From the NCBI GenBank assembly GCA_020628265.1, contig JAHDFG010000114.1:1-6789 (forward strand): DNA of 6,789 nt, in the 5' to 3' direction. Origin of the DNA: Pseudooctadecabacter sp. GTDB lineage: Bacteria; Pseudomonadota; Alphaproteobacteria; Rhodobacterales; Rhodobacteraceae. A program made the position numbers and the translations under genes. Under the pieces are notes generated by a model, which saw nothing but the letters and a program-made list of their open reading frames with translations, did no database searches and was not told where the DNA came from. Below, one piece after another: positions 1 through 5,939 of this stretch; position 1 is the first letter of the stretch; the number at the start of each line of letters is the position of its first letter.

Positions 1-839
1 AGAAGTACGACCTCAGCTGTCTGGGTCAGATTTATCTGGCCGGTGAACGCGCCGATCCCGACACCATAGAATGGATGCAGGAAAAGCTGGGCAAGCCGAT
101 CTACGACCACTGGTGGCAGACCGAGACGGGATTCACCATCGCGGGCAACCCAGTGGGGATCGAGCCGCTGCCCGTGAAACTGGGCTCCCCCACAGTGGCC
201 ATGCCCGGATTTGACGTGCAGATCCTGAGCGACGAAGGCCACCAACTGCCTGCAGGTGAGTTGGGTGCCATCGCTGTCAAGCTGCCCCTGCCCCCCGGCA
301 CATTGCCGACCCTGTGGAATGCGGAAGAGCGGTTCAAGAAAAGCTACCTCAACACCTTCCCCGGTTACTATGAAACGGGCGATGCGGGGATGATCGACGA
401 GGACGGCTACCTTTATATCATGGCGCGCACCGATGACGTCATCAACGTGGCCGGTCACCGCCTGTCGACAGGTGCAATGGAAGAGGTTCTGGCCGCCCAT
501 CCCGATGTGGCCGAATGCGCCGTGATCGGCGTGACCGATGAATTGAAAGGCCAGCTGCCCGTGGGCTTTGTGTGCCTGAACAACGGAACAACCACGCCTC
601 ACGAGGAGGTCATCAAAGGCTGCGTCAAACTGGTGCGCGACAAGATCGGGCCTGTGGCTGCGTTCAAGCTGGCCTGCGTCGTAGACCGCCTGCCCAAAAC
701 GCGGTCTGGCAAGATCCTGCGCGGCACCATGGTGAAGATCGCGGACAGTGAAGAGTTCAAGATGCCCGCCACCATTGACGATCCGGCTATTCTGGACGAG
801 ATCAAAGTCGCGCTGACGGGTCTGGGGTATGCAAAATAA
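1..839 (+). CDS. prpE: Propionyl-CoA synthetase (propionate-CoA ligase), C-terminal part; 5' end outside window
   Basis: This is an AMP-forming acyl-CoA ligase that converts propionate, ATP and CoA to propionyl-CoA via a propionyl-adenylate in the cytoplasm. The reading frame is open from base 3, and 278 residues are visible, under half of the roughly 630 aa usual for PrpE. The adenylate-forming motif HWWQTETG is encoded near 109-132, followed by NPVGIEPLPVKLGSPT, which resembles PrpE more than acetyl-CoA synthetase (Acs). The hinge and C-terminal domain follow with YYETGDAGMIDEDGYLYIMAR and DDVINVAGHRLSTGAMEE. The motif KTRSGKILRG carries the catalytic lysine (codon 711-713) that drives the first half-reaction and is the known acylation-regulated residue in the family. 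The stop is TAA at 837-839, and the last 11 bases overlap the next gene. The main alternative is a broad-specificity acetyl-CoA synthetase; the LAGERADPDT and NPVGIEPLPVK signatures favour PrpE. Confidence 0.9.
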   Translation, partial: KYDLSCLGQIYLAGERADPDTIEWMQEKLGKPIYDHWWQTETGFTIAGNPVGIEPLPVKLGSPTVAMPGFDVQILSDEGHQLPAGELGAIAVKLPLPPGTLPTLWNAEERFKKSYLNTFPGYYETGDAGMIDEDGYLYIMARTDDVINVAGHRLSTGAMEEVLAAHPDVAECAVIGVTDELKGQLPVGFVCLNNGTTTPHEEVIKGCVKLVRDKIGPVAAFKLACVVDRLPKTRSGKILRGTMVKIADSEEFKMPATIDDPAILDEIKVALTGLGYAK

Positions 840-1518
840 CAAACGGCTGATGTGGATCTTGGGCGGCGGATTTGTTGCCCTGTCCATTTTAGGGCGCTTT
901 GTTCCCCTGCAGATCTTTCTGGGTCTGTTGGGCCTGATCGCCCTCGGGGCACTCCTCTGGGACCGGTATGAAAAGGCGACAAAGCCCGTGACGTTCAAAT
1001 GGAAAGATGTGCTGTCCTGCCAGATCCATTGCGTTCAGGAGGACGGTCGCCCGTCGCTTTATGCGCGGGTCAGGAACGACAGCGACACGCCGGTTGTTTT
1101 GCCCGATATCAGACTGTCGCTTGGTTACTCGACCTTTACAGGGGGGACGCCGGGAATTGGTGGCAACGGTCTTGATAGCATCCTCTTGAAACGCTCGATC
1201 TCTGCGCGGCAAAGCCTCGCACCTGGCGCCAGCATCGACCTACCCGTGGACACGGCAACGTCACCTGTTGCCCCTGAGCCTTGGCCACCACGAAAGCCGA
1301 GGCAGGCCGCCAGCCAAGAGCAGGCGGACATGGCACGCAAAGCAGCAGAGCGCGTCGCCAAGGCCTATGAAAAACTGGCCAATCAGGTTGCCGCCGCACC
1401 GTCGCTTGCCGATTTCATGGAGGAGAATGAGGAATGGGGTGGCTTCTTCCTCGATTTGCGGCCGGACGGCCAATACCCCGGTTTCGGCTTTTTCGGCCCG
1501 TCCACATGGAAGACTTGA
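829..1518 (+). CDS. Hypothetical membrane-anchored protein, 229 aa, overlapping prpE
   Basis: I do not recognise this protein as a named family. The N-terminus has two hydrophobic segments, about residues 7-22 and 26-43, separated by a short turn containing Arg and Pro. They are followed by a roughly 185-residue hydrophilic domain. The first part of that domain (about 54-140) looks like a beta-rich fold, with a YARVRNDSDTPVVLPDIRLSL stretch similar in style to domains that describe differential or extracytoplasmic interactions. Residues about 157-190 are rich in Ala, Lys, Glu and Gln and probably helical (possible coiled coil). The C-terminus is Gly/Phe/Pro rich (PGFGFFGPSTWK). The start ATG lies inside the end of prpE (11-bp overlap) with only a weak G-rich stretch (TCTGGGG) in front, suggesting translational coupling to prpE. 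Topology is uncertain. Codon use resembles its neighbours and the frame is open throughout, so it is likely a real gene of unknown function. Confidence 0.75.
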   Translation: MQNNKRLMWILGGGFVALSILGRFVPLQIFLGLLGLIALGALLWDRYEKATKPVTFKWKDVLSCQIHCVQEDGRPSLYARVRNDSDTPVVLPDIRLSLGYSTFTGGTPGIGGNGLDSILLKRSISARQSLAPGASIDLPVDTATSPVAPEPWPPRKPRQAASQEQADMARKAAERVAKAYEKLANQVAAAPSLADFMEENEEWGGFFLDLRPDGQYPGFGFFGPSTWKT

Positions 1519-1529
1519 CACCAATGTAA

Positions 1530-1558
1530 AAAGGGCGGCCCCGAACGGACCGCCCTTT
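1530..1558. terminator. Bidirectional intrinsic terminator between converging genes
   Basis: The arms AAAGGGCGG (1530-1538) and CCGCCCTTT (1550-1558) form a perfect 9-bp stem around an 11-nt loop. The plus strand continues with CTTTTC. On the minus strand the stem is followed by TT, so the run is TTTTT. It lies 11 bp after the stop at 1518 and 26 bp beyond the csbD stop at 1585, so it can stop transcription from both sides. Confidence 0.85.
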
Positions 1559-1577
1559 CTTTTCCCACCACCACGGG

Positions 1578-1594
1578 CAGCCTCTTAGAGGCTG
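1578..1594. repeat. Perfect 17-bp palindrome centred on the csbD stop codon
   Basis: CAGCCTCT and AGAGGCTG are exact reverse complements flanking a single T at 1586, the middle base of the csbD stop codon. As RNA it could form a 7-bp stem (1578-1584 with 1588-1594) with a TAA/TTA loop. It has no T-run of its own, and the real terminator is a further 20 bp downstream, so it may act as a 3' protective hairpin or be chance. Confidence 0.5.
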
Positions 1595-1782
1595 GCGACG
1601 AATTCGTCGACTTCACGTTCGGCGTCGGCTTTTGCCTTGCCGTATTTTTCCTGAATTTTGCCGACCAGCTGTTCGCGGTCACCTGCCGCTTGATCCAGTT
1701 CGTCGTCGGTCAGGTCGCCCCATTTTTCCTTGGCAGCGCCTTTGACTTGGCTCCATTTGCCTTTGGCAATATCCCAATTCAT
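1585..1782 (-). CDS. CsbD-like small stress protein, 65 aa
   Basis: This is a small, highly charged helical protein of the CsbD family (named for a Bacillus subtilis general stress protein). The biochemical role of the family is unknown; members are often among the most stress-induced small proteins in proteobacteria. Family hallmarks are the opening MNWDIAKGKW, then QVKGAAKEKWGDLTDDEL and GDREQLVGKIQEKYG, all in the expected order and length (about 60-70 aa). The frame stays open upstream to 1842, but the conserved family start is the ATG at 1782-1780. That ATG is preceded by a strong Shine-Dalgarno sequence, AAGGAG, ending 7 nt before it, so the longer form is rejected. It has a 102 bp upstream gap from the lipoprotein gene, which suggests its own promoter. 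The stop codon lies at the centre of a perfect palindrome. Confidence 0.92.
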   Translation of the reverse strand: MNWDIAKGKWSQVKGAAKEKWGDLTDDELDQAAGDREQLVGKIQEKYGKAKADAEREVDEFVASL

Positions 1783-1787
1783 CTGGT

Positions 1788-1793
1788 GTCTCC
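1788..1793 (-). promoter_or_regulatory. Strong Shine-Dalgarno of the CsbD-like gene
   Basis: On the minus strand the sequence reads ATAAGGAGACACCAG and then ATG at 1782. The near-perfect AAGGAG at 7 nt spacing fixes the 65-residue start and predicts efficient translation, which fits an abundant small stress protein. Confidence 0.8.
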
Positions 1794-1842
1794 TTATCTC
1801 GTGACACATGCGAGGTTCCGCCCCGCGCGGCTTCACCCTCAC

Positions 1843-1868
1843 AACACGCGCGTCACGCGAAAGGTTCC
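1843..1868 (-). promoter_or_regulatory. Possible ECF-sigma-type promoter upstream of the CsbD-like gene
   Basis: Read on the minus strand, GGAAC (1868-1864) is followed after 17 nt by TGTT (1846-1843). This resembles the GGAAC-N16/17-CGTT pattern known for the alphaproteobacterial general stress sigma factor EcfG, with one mismatch in the -10. It lies 61-86 bp before the csbD start, a sensible place. A second GGAAC occurs at 1819-1815 without a matching -10. Many Rhodobacterales are thought to lack the EcfG system, so this is tentative. Confidence 0.3.
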
Positions 1869-1884
1869 CAGAAAATCGGAAAAT

Positions 1885-2421
1885 TCAGAGTTCGGACCGC
1901 AAAGCGGGTGCGCTGGCAAAGAACCGCGAGGTTGAGGGGATCGGCCCGCGCAGCGGCCCCGATTGCGCCTGCGACGACACGGAATATCCGTCACCGCTGG
2001 GCGTATAGGTCGCGCAGACCTCTCCCGCGCCCGCCATCAGCTCTTCCATAAAGCCAAGTGCAAACTGCGCTGCCGGATCATTGGCGCCTTCCAGAAGCTC
2101 GAACTGCAAAGAGGAGGCTTGGGTGCAGGCGCGACCGCCGATCACCCGCACGGGCGCCACACCACGGGCCAGCGCACGTGGCTGGTCGTTGAGCAGGAAC
2201 AATCCTTCGGACAGCAGGGTTCCATCGGCCTGTTGCACGTATCGCCCCACCGCCGCACAGGTGCGGGTCGCGGGATTGTAATCGGTGCATTCATAGGGTG
2301 TGGACGCGTTGTCCTGAAGGACCTGCGCAAAGGACACGGCCCCTGCGGGCAAGGGCGCGGCACTTGGGGACATACAGGCCGTCAAGGCAAGGCAGGCCAG
2401 AGCGGAGGTGAGACGTTTCAT
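1885..2421 (-). CDS. Putative lipoprotein, 178 aa, four conserved-looking cysteines in mature part
   Basis: I do not recognise a named family. The protein begins with a classic lipoprotein signal peptide: MKRL, a hydrophobic stretch SALACLAL, and a lipobox LTAC with lipidation Cys16, so it is predicted to be anchored to a membrane facing the periplasm. The next residue after Cys is Met, not Asp, so outer-membrane sorting is plausible. The mature part has four further cysteines (45, 55, 99, 136), enough for two disulfides, and no transmembrane helix. The frame opens upstream to 2460, but the ATG at 2421-2419 gives the signal peptide at the N-terminus and has AAAGGA 6-7 nt ahead. It starts 35 bp after the nadK stop on the same strand, so co-transcription with nadK is likely. 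No clear terminator is seen after its stop. Confidence 0.8.
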   Translation of the reverse strand: MKRLTSALACLALTACMSPSAAPLPAGAVSFAQVLQDNASTPYECTDYNPATRTCAAVGRYVQQADGTLLSEGLFLLNDQPRALARGVAPVRVIGGRACTQASSLQFELLEGANDPAAQFALGFMEELMAGAGEVCATYTPSGDGYSVSSQAQSGPLRGPIPSTSRFFASAPALRSEL

Positions 2422-2456
2422 AACGGGTCCTTTCAACATACAGGAAGCAGGTAAGG

Positions 2457-3221
2457 TCACGCGAATTGTTCGCGGATAAGCCGTTCTTCCAGCCCGTGGC
2501 CAGGGTCAAACAGGATGCGGTGTTCGATTTCTGGGGCAGACCAGACGTCGACACGGGCCACGTTCTTGACCGACACCCCGTCCGCATCAGCGTTCACGGG
2601 GCGTTTGTCGGCGTTCGTCACCTCAAAAGTGACGCGGGCGGATTTGGGCAGCAGCGCGCCGCGCCAGCGGCGGGGCCGGAAGGCCGCCACAGCCGTCAGC
2701 GCCAGAACGTCGGACCCGATGGGCACGATAGGCCCGTGGGCTGAATAGTTATACGCGGTAGAACCTGCAGGCGTCGCCAGCAGCGCCCCGTCGCACACCA
2801 GTTCCTCCATCCGCATTTTGCCATCCACATGGATGCGCAACTTGGCCGCCTGCGGACCTGCGCGCAGCAGCGACACTTCGTTGATGGCCAGCGCGCGGTG
2901 TTCCGTCCCGTCCACACAGGTGGCCGCCATATGCAGAGGGTTGATGACCTCTTCCTCGGCCTTGTCGAGCCGTTCCCGCAGGCCTTGGGCGGAATAGCTG
3001 TTCATCAGGAACCCCACAGTGCCGCGGTTCATCCCGTAGACGGGCGCGGGCAGGTCTTGGGTGCCATGCAGGGTTTCCAGCATGAAACCGTCGCCACCAA
3101 GCGCCACGATGATATCGGCCTCTTCCACCGGCACGCCACCATATTGCGCATCCAGTTTGGCCTTGGCCTGTTGGGCAATCGGGGCGCCGCTGGCAACAAA
3201 GGAGAGCTTGCGATGGGGCAT
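2457..3221 (-). CDS. nadK: NAD kinase, 254 aa
   Basis: NadK phosphorylates NAD with ATP to give NADP in the cytoplasm; it is normally essential. Family motifs are all present: the diacylglycerol-kinase-like GGDG at residues 42-45 (in IIVALGGDGFML), the NE pair at 114-115 (LAINEVSLLR) that contacts NAD ribose, and TPAGSTAYNYSAHGPIVP at 150-167. The segment NADADG near the C-terminus is also typical. The length matches the short alphaproteobacterial type, which lacks an N-terminal extension. An upstream extension to 3323 is open in frame but looks non-coding; the ATG at 3221-3219 (MPHRKLSFVAS) begins directly at the first beta strand of the fold and has a modest GAAAG upstream. The gene is divergent from glyA and is followed at 35 bp by the lipoprotein gene. 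Confidence 0.95.
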   Translation of the reverse strand: MPHRKLSFVASGAPIAQQAKAKLDAQYGGVPVEEADIIVALGGDGFMLETLHGTQDLPAPVYGMNRGTVGFLMNSYSAQGLRERLDKAEEEVINPLHMAATCVDGTEHRALAINEVSLLRAGPQAAKLRIHVDGKMRMEELVCDGALLATPAGSTAYNYSAHGPIVPIGSDVLALTAVAAFRPRRWRGALLPKSARVTFEVTNADKRPVNADADGVSVKNVARVDVWSAPEIEHRILFDPGHGLEERLIREQFA

Positions 3222-3397
3222 TTCGCGGTCTTTCAAGAGAATTCCGATCGACTGTCCCCCGCCGCAATCGGAAACGCAAGTCGTGGATCGGGACCAAACT
3301 GCCGCCTGCGGCATAAACATCATGCACCAAATTGGGGTTTTATGGCGCAGCCGGACCCCTTAAAAGGCCGCAAACCCCTTTCCGAAAGGACGCTGCT
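3222..3397. promoter_or_regulatory. Divergent nadK/glyA intergenic region
   Basis: This 176-bp spacer is the longest gap in the window and must hold the promoters of both nadK (leftward) and glyA (rightward). It contains a GC-rich inverted repeat GCCGC-CT-GCGGC at 3301-3312 and the structured glyA leader at 3334-3389. I see no convincing -35/-10 pair on either strand, and no recognisable open frame with coding character. Confidence 0.6.
3334..3390 (+). promoter_or_regulatory. glyA leader with competing inverted repeats around the ribosome binding site
   Basis: GGGGTTT (3334-3340) is the exact complement of AAACCCC (3372-3378), giving a 7-bp stem. The last two C of that right arm also begin CCTTTC (3377-3382), which is the exact complement of GAAAGG (3384-3389), the Shine-Dalgarno of glyA. 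The two pairings cannot both form fully. The proximal pairing would have a strained tight loop unless only its outer base pairs form. No known riboswitch class was recognised. Regulation is an inference from complementarity only. Confidence 0.35.
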
Positions 3398-4693
3398 ATG
3401 AACGCCCCGACCAAAGACAACGGTTTCTTCACCGAGAAACTGGAAACCCGCGACCCCGAGGTTGCTGCCGCCATCGGCGCCGAATTGGGCCGTCAGCGCA
3501 AAGAGATCGAGTTGATCGCCTCCGAGAACATTGTCTCAGCTGCCGTAATGGAAGCCCAAGGCAGCGTGATGACCAACAAGTATGCCGAAGGCTATCCAGG
3601 CCGCCGCTACTACGGTGGCTGCCAGCACGTGGACGTGGCCGAAAACCTTGCAATCGAACGGGCTAAACAGCTGTTCGATTGCGGCTTTGCCAATGTGCAG
3701 CCGAACTCCGGCTCCCAAGCGAACCAAGGTGTGTTTCAGGCGCTGATCAAACCCGGTGACACCATTCTCGGAATGTCGCTGGACGCCGGTGGCCACCTGA
3801 CCCACGGGGCCAAGCCGAACCAGTCGGGCAAGATTTACAACGCGATCCAGTACGGCGTACGTCAGCAGGACAGCCTGCTGGATTACGATCAAGTGCAGGA
3901 ATTGGCGACCGAACATCAGCCCAAGCTGATCATCGCCGGTGGCTCTGCCATCCCGCGCATCATCGATTTCGCCCGCATGCGTGAAATTGCCGACAGCGTC
4001 GGTGCCTATCTGCTGGTCGACATGGCCCACTTTGCAGGTCTGGTCGCAGCGGGTCTGTACCCCTCGCCCTTCCCGCACGCCCATGTGGCCACGACCACGA
4101 CCCACAAAACCCTGCGCGGCCCGCGTGGCGGCATGATCCTGACCAATGACGAGGATCTGGCGAAGAAGTTCAACTCCGCCATCTTCCCCGGCATTCAGGG
4201 CGGCCCCCTGATGCATGTGATCGCCGGTAAGGCCGTAGCCTTTGGTGAGGCCTTGCGCCCCGAATTCAAGGCCTATCAGGAACAGGTCGTCAAGAACGCC
4301 CAAGCGCTGGCCGATCAGCTGATGAAGGGCGGTCTGGATATCGTCACAGGTGGCACGGACAGCCACGTGATGCTGGTGGACCTGCGCCCCAAAGGCGTGA
4401 AAGGCAACGCGACCGAACGTGCGCTGGAACGCGCCCACATCACTTGTAACAAGAACGGCATCCCGTTTGACCCTGAAAAGCCCATGGTCACCTCTGGTGT
4501 GCGTCTTGGATCGCCGGCTGGCACGACCCGTGGCTTCACCGAGGTCGAGTTCCGGCAGATCGCGGACTGGATCGTCGAAGTCGTCGACGGGCTGGCTGCA
4601 AACGGCGAGGACGGCAACGCCGAGGTTGAGGCCAAGGTAAAGGCCGAGGTCGAGGCGCTTTGCGACAAGTTCCCGATGTATCCGAACCTCTGA
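3398..4693 (+). CDS. glyA: Serine hydroxymethyltransferase, 431 aa
   Basis: This cytoplasmic PLP enzyme interconverts serine plus tetrahydrofolate with glycine plus 5,10-methylene-THF, and is the main source of one-carbon units. The sequence is a full-length, intact SHMT. It has ELIASENIVS at 38-47, KYAEGYPGRRYYGG at 61-74, NVQPNSGSQAN at 99-109, VDMAHFAG at 207-214 with Asp208 expected to contact the PLP ring nitrogen, and TTTTHKTLRGPRGG with Schiff-base Lys237. SGVRLGSPAGTTRGF at 376-390 supplies the substrate carboxylate-binding arginine Arg379. The ATG at 3398 is preceded by AAAGGA at 8 nt; an in-frame TTG at 3332 would add 22 residues with no family similarity and is rejected. It is divergent from nadK and followed by its own hairpin terminator. 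Confidence 0.98.
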   Translation: MNAPTKDNGFFTEKLETRDPEVAAAIGAELGRQRKEIELIASENIVSAAVMEAQGSVMTNKYAEGYPGRRYYGGCQHVDVAENLAIERAKQLFDCGFANVQPNSGSQANQGVFQALIKPGDTILGMSLDAGGHLTHGAKPNQSGKIYNAIQYGVRQQDSLLDYDQVQELATEHQPKLIIAGGSAIPRIIDFARMREIADSVGAYLLVDMAHFAGLVAAGLYPSPFPHAHVATTTTHKTLRGPRGGMILTNDEDLAKKFNSAIFPGIQGGPLMHVIAGKAVAFGEALRPEFKAYQEQVVKNAQALADQLMKGGLDIVTGGTDSHVMLVDLRPKGVKGNATERALERAHITCNKNGIPFDPEKPMVTSGVRLGSPAGTTRGFTEVEFRQIADWIVEVVDGLAANGEDGNAEVEAKVKAEVEALCDKFPMYPNL

Positions 4694-4713
4694 TCCATCT
4701 GCACAAAAGCTAC

Positions 4714-4753
4714 GCAAGGCCGCTCTGGTAATTCAGGGCGGTCTTTGCATTTT
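4714..4753 (+). terminator. Intrinsic terminator after glyA
   Basis: The arms 4714-4727 (GCAAGGCCGCTCTG) and 4734-4748 (CAGGGCGGTCTTTGC) form a long stem with a G-U pair and one small bulge around a 6-nt loop, followed by ATTTTG. It sits 20 bp after the glyA stop and ends only 12 nt before the next start codon. Confidence 0.75.
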
Positions 4754-4759
4754 GGGGAC

Positions 4760-5599
4760 ATGAACCAGACACGATCTCTTGAACGCGGCCTTGGCAAATG
4801 GGTCCGCAGCGCCCTGCCCCATGGCTTTGCGGAATTCGTCATGTTTGGGCTGAAACAGGCTTGGGCCTGCCTGTTCGGCGGCTTACTGCTGGTGGCGGTG
4901 ATTTTCACAAATGCCATCTGGCCCGAGGGGGCGCTCATCGCGCGCTACGACGCGCTCTTCGCTTTTGCGGTGATCATTCAGACGGCTATGTTGTTGTTTC
5001 GGCTGGAAACATGGCGAGAGGCCAAGGTGATTGCGCTGTTCCATGCGACGGGCACCGCCATGGAATTTTTCAAGGTCAGCGCCGGATCATGGGCCTATCC
5101 GGAAGAAGCAGTGTTCATGGTCATGGGCGTGCCCCTGTTCAGCGGGTTCATGTACGCAAGTGTGGGCAGCTACATCGCCCGTGTGATCCGCATCTTCGAC
5201 ATGCAATTCGCCCCCTACCCGCCGTTCTGGGTGACGGTGCTGTTGGCTGTGGCGATCTACGTGAACTTCTTTGCCCACCACTTTATCTGGGACATCCGTT
5301 TGGCACTGTTCGCAGCCACAGTGCTAATCTACGGGTGCACACGGATCACCTTTACGGTCGGTCGCACCTACTGGATGCCCTTGCCCGTGGCGGCGTTTTT
5401 GGCGTCATTTTTCCTCTGGGTGGCCGAGAACGTCGGCACCCTGACAGGCACATGGGTCTACGCGGGGTCGGCCGAGTTCGACTGGGCGTCGATCAGCAAA
5501 ATGGGCAGCTGGTATTTGCTGCTTTACGTGAGCTTCGTGACCGTCACACTGGTCATCCGCGATCCGCTTAGACGTAGCCCTGCCAGACCAGATAGGTGA
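4760..5599 (+). CDS. DUF817 family integral membrane protein, 279 aa
   Basis: This is a polytopic inner-membrane protein of the DUF817 family (Bacillus YoaT-like), whose function is not known. Recognisable family stretches are FGLKQAWACLFGG (29-41), LFHATGTAMEFFKVSAGSW (93-111), GVPLFSGFMYASVGSYIAR (123-141), YVNFFAHHF (167-175) and ENVGTLTGTWVYA (223-235), then KMGSWYLLL. I estimate seven or eight membrane helices, starting near residue 33, with a basic C-terminal tail (RRSPARPDR). Length is typical. The ATG at 4760 has only a close-set GGGGA before it; an in-frame TTG at 4745 lies in the upstream terminator and is less likely, and an internal ATG at 4841 is a possible alternative. The last 32 bp overlap the 3' end of the opposing gene. 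Confidence 0.9.
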   Translation: MNQTRSLERGLGKWVRSALPHGFAEFVMFGLKQAWACLFGGLLLVAVIFTNAIWPEGALIARYDALFAFAVIIQTAMLLFRLETWREAKVIALFHATGTAMEFFKVSAGSWAYPEEAVFMVMGVPLFSGFMYASVGSYIARVIRIFDMQFAPYPPFWVTVLLAVAIYVNFFAHHFIWDIRLALFAATVLIYGCTRITFTVGRTYWMPLPVAAFLASFFLWVAENVGTLTGTWVYAGSAEFDWASISKMGSWYLLLYVSFVTVTLVIRDPLRRSPARPDR

Positions 5600-5939
5600 T
5601 GAAGGCCGCCACCACGAGGATCAGGTTGAAGCTGATCACGCCGAGGGTCCCGAGGAGTTTGGTCTTGCGGCGTTCAGTGGGGTCGATGGATTTCAAGTGT
5701 TCGACCAGCGACGCACGGGCCTTCGTCAGCTTCGCCTCATCTACCATCAGCCGCAGTTTTGGATGGCCCATCAACTGTTCCGCTTGCGCCAGATAGCGGG
5801 CCTCTCGCTGCGCCCATTTGGGCAACAGCCGTCCTGCACGCGCCACCGCGCGGTCCAGCGTTTTGCCCTTAATTCCAAGGCGTTCCTCGATCAGAAGACG
5901 CACCTCTTCGGCGTGGTTTTCAGCGGTTGCCCCAGACAT
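5568..5939 (-). CDS. Small hypothetical protein with C-terminal membrane helix, 123 aa
   Basis: I cannot name a family, though the style is that of a small conserved hypothetical of Rhodobacteraceae. Residues 1-95 are hydrophilic and strongly helical, with many Glu, Arg and Lys (EEVRLLIEERLGIKGKTLDR, LLPKWAQREARYLAQAEQL). A single hydrophobic segment follows at about 96-118 (LGVISFNLILVVAAFITYLV), and the protein ends just after it (WQGYV). That gives a tail-anchored layout with the helical part probably in the cytoplasm. The ATG at 5939-5937 has a strong AGGGAGG about 5 nt upstream on the minus strand. It converges on and overlaps the DUF817 gene by 32 bp, with no terminator between them. 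It is divergent from the hydrolase gene. The protein may bind or scaffold something at the membrane, but nothing in the sequence shows what. Confidence 0.8.
   Translation of the reverse strand: MSGATAENHAEEVRLLIEERLGIKGKTLDRAVARAGRLLPKWAQREARYLAQAEQLMGHPKLRLMVDEAKLTKARASLVEHLKSIDPTERRKTKLLGTLGVISFNLILVVAAFITYLVWQGYV

Noticed and set aside
1783..1842. 20-residue N-terminal extension of the CsbD-like protein
   Set aside because: The family begins at MNWD, and the strong AAGGAG lies inside the would-be extension exactly where it should for the shorter start.
1963..2454. A 163-codon plus-strand frame opposite the lipoprotein gene
   Set aside because: The minus strand gives a proper lipoprotein signal peptide with a Shine-Dalgarno; the plus product is Gly/His/Arg-rich and looks like a shadow.
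3332..3397. N-terminal extension of GlyA from a TTG at 3332
   Set aside because: The extra 22 residues have no similarity to SHMT, and the ATG at 3398 has a good ribosome binding site.
2749..3401. Long frames on both strands over nadK (2749-3330 minus and 2829-3401 plus)
   Set aside because: Both overlap nadK, whose frame has GGDG, NE and TPAGSTAY motifs; neither alternative shows coding character.
3536..4717. A 393-codon open frame on the minus strand, antisense to glyA
   Set aside because: It lies wholly opposite an intact SHMT gene with all catalytic motifs; its product is low-complexity and matches no family. Long antisense frames are common opposite GC-rich genes.
4798..5571. A 257-codon plus-strand frame overlapping the DUF817 gene
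   Set aside because: It is the +2 shifted shadow of a gene with clear family motifs; its product is rich in Arg, Gly and His without recognisable domains.
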